Shown one piece after another: positions 1 through 5,331 of a DNA stretch of 8,845 nt (its first letter is position 1; the number at the start of each line of letters is the position of its first letter). The notes beneath the pieces are model-generated. The model saw only the letters and a program-made list of their open reading frames with translations. It ran no database searches and was not told where the DNA came from. The DNA is from Christensenella sp. UBA941 (GTDB lineage Bacteria > Bacillota > Clostridia > Christensenellales > UBA941), in the NCBI GenBank assembly GCA_002293365.1, contig DBDD01000121.1, positions 1-8,845 of the forward strand. The letters are read 5' to 3'. The position numbers and the translations under genes were made by a program.

Positions 1-644
1 CAGGGGCGCGCGGAGAAGACGAGGATGCGATTTGCCATAGAAATAGCCTCGGCGATATCGTGGGTGACGAGAATGGCCGTCTTTTTCTCAGCTTTTATTA
101 TGTTGCCGACGATATCCGATACGGCGAGGCGCGTCTGCGAGTCGAGCGCGGAAAAAGGCTCGTCGAGCAAAAGGATATCAGGCTCGACGGCGAGCGTGCG
201 GATCAAGGCGATACGCTGGCGCATGCCGCCGGAAAGCTGGCGGGGGTAATGCCTGCGAAAATCGTATAGACCGTAGGTTTTAAGCAGGCTTAGGGTTCTT
301 TGTTTGCGCTCCTTCGTGGCCTCGCCGCGCACTTCTAGGCCGAGCATGACGTTTTGTTCTATGGTGCGCCAATCGAAGAGATGGTCGTGCTGTAGCATAT
401 AGCCAACGAGCGGGCTCGGCTTCGTGACTATGGAATCGCCGAGCCAAATATCGCCCTCGCTCGAAGGGTATAGGCCGCATATCATAGACAAGACGGTGGA
501 TTTACCGCAGCCGGACGGGCCTACGATGGCGACGAACTCACCCTCCTTTACATCGAAGGAGAGCGAGCGCACGGCGACGGTTTCGCCTTGCGCGCTGTGG
601 TATGTGATGCCGACGTTGTCGAGCCGAACGATGGTTTTATCCAA
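1..644 (-). CDS. ABC transporter ATP-binding protein, NitT/TauT (SsuB/TauB) type, 3' end outside window
   Basis: Cytoplasmic ATPase subunit that powers an ABC importer of the nitrate/sulfonate/taurine/pyrimidine-precursor class. The visible 214 residues carry the full catalytic core: Walker A GPSGCGKST (residues 42-50), Q-loop Gln85 in YMLQHDHLFDWR, ABC signature LSGGMRQR (137-144), Walker B ILLLDEP (157-163), D-loop SALD (165-168) and switch His195 in VTHD. The reading frame is open to the left edge, so the C-terminus and probably the permease and binding-protein genes lie outside. The start is a TTG at 644, chosen because GGAGG lies 9 nt upstream; the ATG at 660 is in another frame and stops at once. 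The stretch FDWRTIEQNVMLGLE resembles ATPases of uptake systems for small organic nutrients such as thiamine precursors, but substrate cannot be read from this subunit. No riboswitch or clear promoter was resolved between the start and about 724. Confidence 0.93.
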   Translation of the reverse strand, partial: MDKTIVRLDNVGITYHSAQGETVAVRSLSFDVKEGEFVAIVGPSGCGKSTVLSMICGLYPSSEGDIWLGDSIVTKPSPLVGYMLQHDHLFDWRTIEQNVMLGLEVRGEATKERKQRTLSLLKTYGLYDFRRHYPRQLSGGMRQRIALIRTLAVEPDILLLDEPFSALDSQTRLAVSDIVGNIIKAEKKTAILVTHDIAEAISMANRILVFSARP

Positions 645-724
645 TAGCTGCCGCCTCCATTATCGATAAGGAAACTATAATATCGTATTCTTGGGGATAC
701 GGGTGGGTGAAAGAGAGTGGAGAG

Positions 725-753
725 TTGACAACACAAATAAACCATGCTAACAT
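725..753 (+). promoter_or_regulatory. Sigma-A-type promoter with extended -10
   Basis: The -35 is a perfect TTGACA (725-730), followed by a 17-bp spacer and the -10 TAACAT (748-753). TG at 745-746 is placed exactly as in an extended -10 (TGnTAACAT). Transcription would start near 760 and run rightwards through the GntR remnant into the aldolase and isomerase genes. No other comparably good promoter was seen before 1141. The spacing and match are read directly from the sequence; activity is inferred. Confidence 0.72.
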
Positions 754-762
754 GTCAGACAT
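752..762 (+). promoter_or_regulatory. GntR/FadR-like operator palindrome ATGTCAGACAT
   Basis: A perfect inverted repeat, ATGTC-A-GACAT, overlaps the end of the -10 element and the expected transcription start. Its core GT-N3-AC fits the operator pattern of FadR-subfamily GntR regulators (for example PdhR and LldR, whose sites centre on GGTnnnACC). A repressor bound here would block the promoter at 725-753. The remains of a FadR-type regulator lie immediately downstream, which supports the reading as an autoregulatory operator. The symmetry is seen directly; which protein binds it, if any, is inferred. Confidence 0.5.
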
Positions 763-804
763 AAGATCGTCAGAAGATCATCGCAGAAGAAGGGAGTTAT
801 AGCT

Positions 805-1082
805 ATCACAAAAGAGCTGAAATTCCCGAAGCGTAAATTTTTTCTGCTTCTGAGCAGGTTGAGGAGTACGTAAAAGGAGCTATTCAGCGCGGCAAAATGA
901 TAGTTTGCGATAAATTGCCAAACGATACGGTGCTGGTAAAAGTTATAAGAATCGGAAGGTCTTCGTTTTGCGAGGTTATGAGAATGCTTGCCGCATATGG
1001 TGTTGTCGAAGTCAGACAAGTCGAAGGTACATTTAAGATAAAAAATATGTTTCCAAATAACGAAGCGGGCTTTAGGGGCTAG
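805..1082 (+). pseudogene. Decayed FadR-type GntR transcriptional regulator (N-terminal DNA-binding domain only)
   Basis: The frame from 837 to 1082 reads IFSASEQVEEYVKGAIQRGK, then DKLPNDTVLVKVIRIGRSSF, then a segment with MRMLAAYGVVEVRQVEGTF. This is the winged-helix layout of FadR-type GntR regulators (SEQV, GDKLPSE, SR-S-REAL, GIVEVRQGEGTF). It is degraded: conserved Gly, Ser-Glu and Arg positions are replaced, the protein ends 17 residues after EGTF, and the ligand-binding FCD domain is absent. The likely N-terminus lies in another frame: GAAGGGAG (789-796) is followed 8 nt later by ATC, not ATG, at 805, reading ITKELKFPKRKFF. One missing T in the T-run at 838-843 would join the two parts. 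A possible internal ATG at 897 has no good ribosome binding site and would omit half the domain. I saw no further gene in 763-804 or 1083-1140. The stretch is more AT-rich than its neighbours. Confidence 0.75.
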
Positions 1083-1140
1083 TTTGGATTTAAAAGCAAG
1101 GAGCTTATTCAAAAATAATAAACATCAATAGGAGGAGCAC

Positions 1141-2193
1141 ATGAATAAGTCATATTTTTTCCGGGTACAGGAGCAAACACCGACGAAATTCTGGATCAAC
1201 AACGTTACGCCCAAGGAAGCGCAGATGGCGATCGATCACGGCGCGACAGGCTGCACGCAAAACCCTTCCTATACGTGGAAGATGATTAACCATGCCGAGA
1301 ACAAGGGCCACACGCTTGAGCTGCTCGACAAGATCATAGCCCGCGAAGCGGACGACGATATCGCCGTATCCGAGCTTCAGGCGGAGCTTGTCCGGGAAGT
1401 CGCCGATGTATTTATGCCGCTCTACGAAGCGACGGGCGGGCGCCAAGGCTACGTTACCATCCAAGAGAATCCGTTCGTAGAGAACGAGGAATTCATCGTA
1501 GAGCGCGGCTATATCAACCGCGGCGATAAGCCCAATATCATGATTAAAATCCCCGCGACGGTAGACGGCCTGAAATCCATAGACAGGCTGGTAACAAACG
1601 GCGTACCCTTCAACGCGACGGAGGTAATGAGCTTAGACCAGGCCATAGACGTCTGCACGCTCTATCATGACGCTTGCATGAAGATGAAGAACCCTCCCGC
1701 GGCCGTTCTGTCGCATATTGCCGGTATTTTCGACGAGCAGCTCGCGAAAACCGCCAAAGCCGAAGGCATCGATATTTCTTCCGACGTCCTATGGCAGGCC
1801 GGTATCGCGGCGGCGAAGAAGATATACCAAATCGTAAAAACCCATTGGCCGGAAATCGGATTCGTAAGCGGCGGCGCGCGCGGACTGCATCATTTTACAG
1901 AGATGGTGGGCGCGGATTGTATGGTGACAATCAACTGGCTGGGTACGGCCGACAAGCTGATTGAAAACGATCCTCCCGTTGTACAAAGATTCCTTCAGCC
2001 CGCTCCCCACGAGGTTGTCGACGAGCTTTGCCTGAAGATGGAGGAGTTCCGCAAGGCCTATTTCAAAGGCTCCCTGACGCCCGAAGATTACGAAACGTTC
2101 GGCTCTGTGGTACTGTTCCGCGAGCAGTTTGAAGACGCTTGGCTTAAAGCGCGCGAATTCGTCGCGAACCGCCGCAAGGAACTGAACAAATAG
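1141..2193 (+). CDS. Transaldolase-family protein (divergent sugar-phosphate aldolase/transaldolase)
   Basis: A cytoplasmic TIM-barrel class I aldolase that forms a Schiff base with a keto-sugar phosphate. It either transfers dihydroxyacetone (transaldolase) or releases it (aldolase). The 350-residue protein keeps family landmarks: TQNPS (39-43), the Schiff-base lysine Lys136 in IMIKIPAT, NAT (158-160) matching the family N-x-T, and SHIAG (191-195) matching the SPFVG segment. At the catalytic acid/base position the simplest alignment gives Gln108 (VTIQENP against VSLEVDP), as in fructose-6-phosphate aldolase, and the phosphate-binding Arg after that Gly is an Ile. The SGGARG stretch (243-248) and the C-terminal helical extension (about 285-350) make it longer than small FSA-type enzymes. 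It resembles an uncharacterised transaldolase subfamily found with sugar isomerases. Ribosome binding site GGAGGAG lies 3-5 nt before the ATG. The isomerase gene follows after 37 nt, so the two are probably one operon. Family assignment is firm; substrate is unknown. Confidence 0.9.
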   Translation: MNKSYFFRVQEQTPTKFWINNVTPKEAQMAIDHGATGCTQNPSYTWKMINHAENKGHTLELLDKIIAREADDDIAVSELQAELVREVADVFMPLYEATGGRQGYVTIQENPFVENEEFIVERGYINRGDKPNIMIKIPATVDGLKSIDRLVTNGVPFNATEVMSLDQAIDVCTLYHDACMKMKNPPAAVLSHIAGIFDEQLAKTAKAEGIDISSDVLWQAGIAAAKKIYQIVKTHWPEIGFVSGGARGLHHFTEMVGADCMVTINWLGTADKLIENDPPVVQRFLQPAPHEVVDELCLKMEEFRKAYFKGSLTPEDYETFGSVVLFREQFEDAWLKAREFVANRRKELNK

Positions 2194-2230
2194 CAATAAA
2201 TAGCTTCCGCTAGAGGGCGGTAAATTCGAT

Positions 2231-3088
2231 ATGAAAAGAAAGTCGATCGTATTAACGGCTTTGATTCCGGCCGCGGAAATGAACGCCGATATATTCAAGT
2301 CCGTGTCAGAATCCTTGTTTGCGCGGGGGATTTCTACAATCGAATACTGCACGGCAAAGGAACAAGCGGTGGAGAAAGGCGCTTTCCTAAAGGCGCTGGG
2401 TGCAAATAGCGTCTATCTGGGCGCAAGCGCGCAGAAAAGGGGAAAGAGCAGCCTGTGCGCGCCCGATGCACAGGCCAGAAGCCAGGCGCTAGAGCTTGCG
2501 AAGCGGCAGATCGATATTGGGATCGAAGCCGGGGCGTCCAGCGTTTTGCTGACAAGCGGCTGGCGTGTGGAAGAAGCGGAGCGTATTGCCGCTTGGGACG
2601 CTCTGGAGGCGTCGTGCCGCGAGCTTTTGGAGCTTGCCGCCGGGCATATCGAGCTGACGCTTGAGCCGGGAGATACCGGCGTCGAATTCTGCCAGCTATT
2701 GGGTTCGACAGAGGACGCCCTCGCGTTTATAAACAGATTCGAGAAAAGCGAAAGCGCGCCTAAGCTTACGATGGATATGAGCCATTGCGCGCAACTTGGC
2801 GAGGATCCTCTAGCGGCCATAACAGCCGTAAAAGACCACTGCCGCCATATCCATCTAGCAAACTGCGTACTGCAAAAAAACAACCCGCTCTATGGGGATA
2901 AGCATCCCGTTTTTGACTATCCGGAGGGAGAGTTTTCAAAGGCGGACGCGATAAGCCTAGAGAGCGAGCTGGAAAAACTATTTGCCGGTAAAGACTATAC
3001 GCTCGGTGTCGAAATCATCAATCGCTTTGACGACCAGCAAGCCGGTATGGACGCAATATTGGCTTCGTTGCGCTGGTTCTTACGCTAG
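2231..3088 (+). CDS. Sugar phosphate isomerase/epimerase family TIM-barrel protein (xylose isomerase-like)
   Basis: A probable cytoplasmic metal-dependent isomerase or epimerase of the xylose-isomerase-like TIM-barrel superfamily (AP endonuclease 2 fold), 285 residues. The four usual metal ligands fit Glu145 (LTLEPGD), Asp182 (LTMDMSHC), His208 (HIHLAN) and Glu261 (LGVEI). His185 and the HPVFDYPEGEF segment (225-235) add likely active-site residues. The early IEYC (37-40) matches the family substrate-pocket Glu at the end of strand 2. The ATG is preceded by GAGGGCGG at a spacing of about 10 nt. The gene follows the transaldolase-family gene by 37 nt and is followed by a terminator, so the two probably act in one pathway, with this enzyme isomerising or epimerising a sugar that the aldolase cleaves or makes. 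No kinase or transporter is present to name the sugar. Members of this superfamily also include inosose dehydratases and tagatose epimerases, so the reaction is open. Confidence 0.85.
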   Translation: MKRKSIVLTALIPAAEMNADIFKSVSESLFARGISTIEYCTAKEQAVEKGAFLKALGANSVYLGASAQKRGKSSLCAPDAQARSQALELAKRQIDIGIEAGASSVLLTSGWRVEEAERIAAWDALEASCRELLELAAGHIELTLEPGDTGVEFCQLLGSTEDALAFINRFEKSESAPKLTMDMSHCAQLGEDPLAAITAVKDHCRHIHLANCVLQKNNPLYGDKHPVFDYPEGEFSKADAISLESELEKLFAGKDYTLGVEIINRFDDQQAGMDAILASLRWFLR

Positions 3089-3113
3089 ACGATCCGTAAT
3101 ACAGAACAAGAAA

Positions 3114-3136
3114 AGAGGCGGTAAAACACCGCCTCT
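3114..3136. terminator. Bidirectional rho-independent terminator between convergent genes
   Basis: A perfect 9-bp stem, AGAGGCGGT / ACCGCCTCT, encloses a 5-nt loop, AAAAC. On the plus strand it is followed by ATTTTAAT. On the minus strand it is followed by TTTTCTTGTT. It lies 26 nt after the isomerase gene and 32 nt past the end of sigG, so it can end both converging transcripts. Confidence 0.85.
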
Positions 3137-3167
3137 ATTTTAATATCGCCTGTTGCGGCGCGCTTTG

Positions 3168-3941
3168 CTAAACATATTTGCGCATATGCTTAAGAGCGCT
3201 TTTTTCCAGACGGGAAACTTGGGCTTGGGAGATGCCTATCTCTGTGGCGACCTCCATCTGTGTGCGGCCATCGAAAAAGCGCATATGCAGAATCTTTTTT
3301 TCGCGCTCGTTCAGGCGGCGCATGCCCTCTTGCAACGCTATGCCGTCGAGCCAGTTTTCGTCATGCGAGTCCTCGTCGCTGATCTGATCCATTACGAATA
3401 TGGCGTCGCCGCCGTCGTGATAGACCGGCTCGAACAATGAGACGGGATCCTGTATCGCGTCCAGCGCGAAGACGATCTCCTCGGGCTTCATGTCCAGCTC
3501 CTTTGCGATTTCGTCGATCGTTGGCTCGCGCGTGTTTTCGGACATCAGCTTCGTGCGCGCCTGGAGCGCTTTATACGCGATATCGCGCAGAGACCGGGAT
3601 ACGCGGATGGCGTTATTGTCGCGAAGGTAGCGGCGAATTTCCCCTATAATCATCGGTACGGCATACGTGGAAAAGCGTACGTTGTGCCCGGTATCGAAGT
3701 TATCGATCGCTTTGATAAGCCCGATACACCCTACTTGGAACAGGTCGTCGACATTTTCGCCCCTATTGTGAAAGCGTTGAATTACGCTTAGGACAAGACG
3801 GAGATTCCCACGGATGAATTCCTCTCTGGCAAGTGCGTCGCCCGCGTGAATGCGCGTAAAAAGCGCCATCATCTGCGCGTTTGTCAGCACCGGAAGCTTC
3901 GAGGTATCGACCCCGCAAATCTCGACCTTGTTCAACAGCAT
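3168..3941 (-). CDS. sigG: RNA polymerase sporulation sigma factor SigG (forespore-specific)
   Basis: Late forespore sigma factor that directs RNA polymerase to genes for spore maturation, DNA-protecting SASPs and germination. The protein starts with the hallmark SigG N-terminus, NKVEICGVDTSKLPVL (4-19). It then has sigma-70 region 2 (about 43-112, with DDLFQVGCIGLIKAIDNFD and STYAVPMIIGEIRRYLRDNN), region 3 (about 115-180, with FALDAIQDPVSLFEPVY) and region 4 (about 205-255, helix-turn-helix in TQMEVATEIGISQAQVSRLE). The 257 residues match the usual length. The ATG at 3941 was chosen over an in-frame start 41 codons upstream because GGAGG lies 6 nt before it and homology begins there. The position matching Bacillus subtilis Asn45 (NGNLRLV) is Arg44 here (RGNLRLV). 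The gene stands alone rather than after spoIIGA-sigE, is divergent from a methyltransferase gene, and has a candidate forespore promoter at 4018-4047. Confidence 0.97.
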   Translation of the reverse strand: MLLNKVEICGVDTSKLPVLTNAQMMALFTRIHAGDALAREEFIRGNLRLVLSVIQRFHNRGENVDDLFQVGCIGLIKAIDNFDTGHNVRFSTYAVPMIIGEIRRYLRDNNAIRVSRSLRDIAYKALQARTKLMSENTREPTIDEIAKELDMKPEEIVFALDAIQDPVSLFEPVYHDGGDAIFVMDQISDEDSHDENWLDGIALQEGMRRLNEREKKILHMRFFDGRTQMEVATEIGISQAQVSRLEKSALKHMRKYV

Positions 3942-3983
3942 ACGATACCTCCGGCAAAAGAATTTGTTATGCGCGGTTTCGTC

Positions 3984-3999
3984 TCCGGCGCAAGCCGGA
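3984..3999. other. Short hairpin in the sigG leader
   Basis: A perfect 6-bp inverted repeat, TCCGGC / GCCGGA, with a 4-nt loop (GCAA on plus, TTGC in the sigG transcript) lies 43 nt upstream of the sigG start, inside the predicted 5' leader. No T-run follows it, so it is not a terminator. A role in mRNA stability or translation is possible but not shown. Confidence 0.4.
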
Positions 4000-4017
4000 T
4001 TGGGTCGCGTGCTAAAA

Positions 4018-4047
4018 TAGCTTTGCCATCGAATTATGCTTTTATGC
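4018..4047 (-). promoter_or_regulatory. Candidate SigF/SigG-type promoter for sigG
   Basis: On the minus strand GCATA (4047-4043) is followed by exactly 15 nt and then GGCAAAGCTA (4027-4018). Forespore promoters of Bacillus and Clostridia have a GYATA-like -35, a spacer of about 15 nt and, for SigF, a GG-A-rich -10. sigG is classically switched on by SigF and then by SigG itself. The -35 and spacing fit well, but the 3' half of the -10 is imperfect. The leader would be about 70 nt. Confidence 0.42.
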
Positions 4048-4098
4048 GCGGCTTGGAAAAGCAAAAAAATTAATGCATCAGAGAGAAAGGCATATATA

Positions 4099-4127
4099 TG
4101 GCAAACGGCTTCGCGCCATGATATACT
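4099..4127 (+). promoter_or_regulatory. Candidate extended -10 promoter for the methyltransferase gene
   Basis: TGaTATACT (4119-4127) is a good extended -10 element. The hexamer 17 bp upstream, TGGCAA (4099-4104), matches TTGACA at only three positions, which is usual for extended -10 promoters. The predicted start near 4134 would leave a leader of about 65 nt. A 10-bp palindrome, CATATATATG (4091-4100), overlaps the upstream part. Confidence 0.4.
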
Positions 4128-4199
4128 AAATGGGATACTATATAAATCTATAAAACAGGCAGAGTGATACGAAGATCAAATCGTTCCGGGAGGAGCTTC

Positions 4200-5216
4200 A
4201 TGGAGCCGATAGAGGAATTCAATAAGGCGAGTGTGCTTTTGGAGAAGGCGGAGTACAATCAGGCGGCGGAGCTGCTTTTCAAGCTGCGGAAGCAAAACCC
4301 GGCCATGGCGCCGCTATGCGATTATCAGCTCGCCGCCGTAGCGAACGCCCAGGGCGACCCGATGATGGCGTATAAGCTCTACTACAACGCGTTTACCAGG
4401 ATGCCGAATCTGACGTCCGTCCTGTATGCCGAAAAGGCCTCCAGCAAAAACTATATTTTTACAGGCAAAAGGAACGAACAGGAGCGTACGTCCTGCCCGC
4501 TTTGCGGCAATACGGATACTACGCCCAAATGGTGCTACCCGCTGCCAGAGGCGATAGGCTACAATAGCTTTTTCAACCCCATACGTCTTTGGATGTACTG
4601 TGCCCCGTGCCATCACGTATTCGCGAGGCATTTTCCAGAAAAGCTCTTCATCTATAACGATTCGCCCCGCAGCCCGCAGCCGTCTTTTTTCAGCTATTAC
4701 TCCGACGTTTTGGGAAGGGTTTCGCAATATGCCTCTGGCATGAAGCTCTTCGAGGTCGGCATAGGGGCGTGCGAATGCCTGCTGGCGGCGCGCGAAATCG
4801 GGTTCGACGCAATCGGGATCGACGTGATCGACAAACACGTGCGAATGGCGCGCGACTACGGGCTAAACGCCGAGACTGCCGATTTTGTGGAATATGAAAC
4901 CGGCGACAGGTTCGATGTGATCATAATGGGCGACGTATTGGAGCATGTAAGCGATCCCGTTTTGGCTATGAATAAGGCGGCGGAGCTCATGAAAGAAGAC
5001 GGCGCGCTCTGGGTATCTACGCCGAATTTCGACAGCGCGTTTTCCATAGTAAGCGGCCATAAGGACGGCATGAAGCGCCAACAATACCACGTAAATTATT
5101 TTTCGCGCGATTCGTTTTACTCCTTATTGAATAAGTGCGGCCTTATGCCGGTGGATTATACTATTTCAGAGCGGTATAATGGCTCTATGGAGGTTATAGC
5201 CGTAAAAAACCGCTGA
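4200..5216 (+). CDS. SAM-dependent methyltransferase with TPR-like N-terminus and four-Cys metal-site-like segment
   Basis: A probable cytoplasmic class I SAM methyltransferase of 338 residues. Residues 1-75 are helical and TPR-like (EEFNKASVLLEKAEYNQAAE; then GDPMMAYKLYYNAF), suggesting a protein-binding module. Residues 99-137 carry CPLCG (99-103) and CAPC (134-137), a four-cysteine pattern like a zinc ribbon and like the metal-binding N-terminal region of some sugar C-methyltransferases. The catalytic domain spans about 180-338: motif I FEVGIGACE (184-192) binds SAM, GIDV (206-209) ends strand 2 with the ribose-binding acid, FDVIIMGDVLEHV (238-250) is the motif II region, and WVSTPN (271-276) follows. 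HVNYFS (297-302) is typical of Methyltransf_23-like enzymes. The start at 4200 was preferred over the in-frame GTG at 4164 because GGGAGGAG sits 4 nt before it. It lies between sigG and spoIIP, which suggests but does not prove a sporulation or cell-surface glycan role. Acceptor unknown. Confidence 0.82.
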   Translation: MEPIEEFNKASVLLEKAEYNQAAELLFKLRKQNPAMAPLCDYQLAAVANAQGDPMMAYKLYYNAFTRMPNLTSVLYAEKASSKNYIFTGKRNEQERTSCPLCGNTDTTPKWCYPLPEAIGYNSFFNPIRLWMYCAPCHHVFARHFPEKLFIYNDSPRSPQPSFFSYYSDVLGRVSQYASGMKLFEVGIGACECLLAAREIGFDAIGIDVIDKHVRMARDYGLNAETADFVEYETGDRFDVIIMGDVLEHVSDPVLAMNKAAELMKEDGALWVSTPNFDSAFSIVSGHKDGMKRQQYHVNYFSRDSFYSLLNKCGLMPVDYTISERYNGSMEVIAVKNR

Positions 5217-5244
5217 CGAAAGGGACATGTATCCTTCCTAATTC

Positions 5245-5273
5245 GCATACGATAGTCTAGCTGGGGTAAAGGG
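5245..5273 (+). promoter_or_regulatory. Candidate SigF-like promoter upstream of spoIIP
   Basis: GCATA (5245-5249), a 15-nt spacer and GGTAAAGGG (5265-5273) have the same layout as the candidate before sigG. The first half of the -10 fits the GG-A-rich SigF type; the second half does not. The 115-bp gap between the methyltransferase and spoIIP shows no terminator, so spoIIP may also be reached by read-through. In Bacillus spoIIP is made in the mother cell under SigE, while as I recall Clostridioides difficile makes it in the forespore under SigF; this site, if real, would favour the latter pattern. Confidence 0.33.
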
Positions 5274-5331
5274 AGCAATGGAAACCCGGATTTGACTTAG
5301 CGATTTAGTCTCTAAACGCAGGAAGGTACGC

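Noticed and set aside
645..724. A possible riboswitch or promoter for the ABC transporter gene
   Set aside because: No TPP, cobalamin or other riboswitch core was found in the minus-strand leader. TATTAT (682-677) could be a -10 but has no -35 partner; the TATAAT on the plus strand at 676-681 likewise lacks a -35.
1789..2352. A 187-codon open frame on the minus strand
   Set aside because: It lies opposite the transaldolase-family gene and the start of the isomerase gene, shows no family motif, and both plus-strand genes are clearly conserved. It is a by-product of their codon use.
3942..4064. A 41-residue N-terminal extension of SigG
   Set aside because: The frame is open, but SigG homology starts at the ATG at 3941, which has GGAGG 6 nt upstream. 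The extension covers the leader hairpin and candidate promoter.
4091..4100. The perfect palindrome CATATATATG
   Set aside because: It is a simple AT-alternating sequence that can arise by chance in an AT-rich promoter region. Without further copies it cannot be called an operator.
4314..4838. A 174-codon open frame on the minus strand
   Set aside because: It is antisense to the methyltransferase gene, lacks recognisable motifs and has no good ribosome binding site argument.
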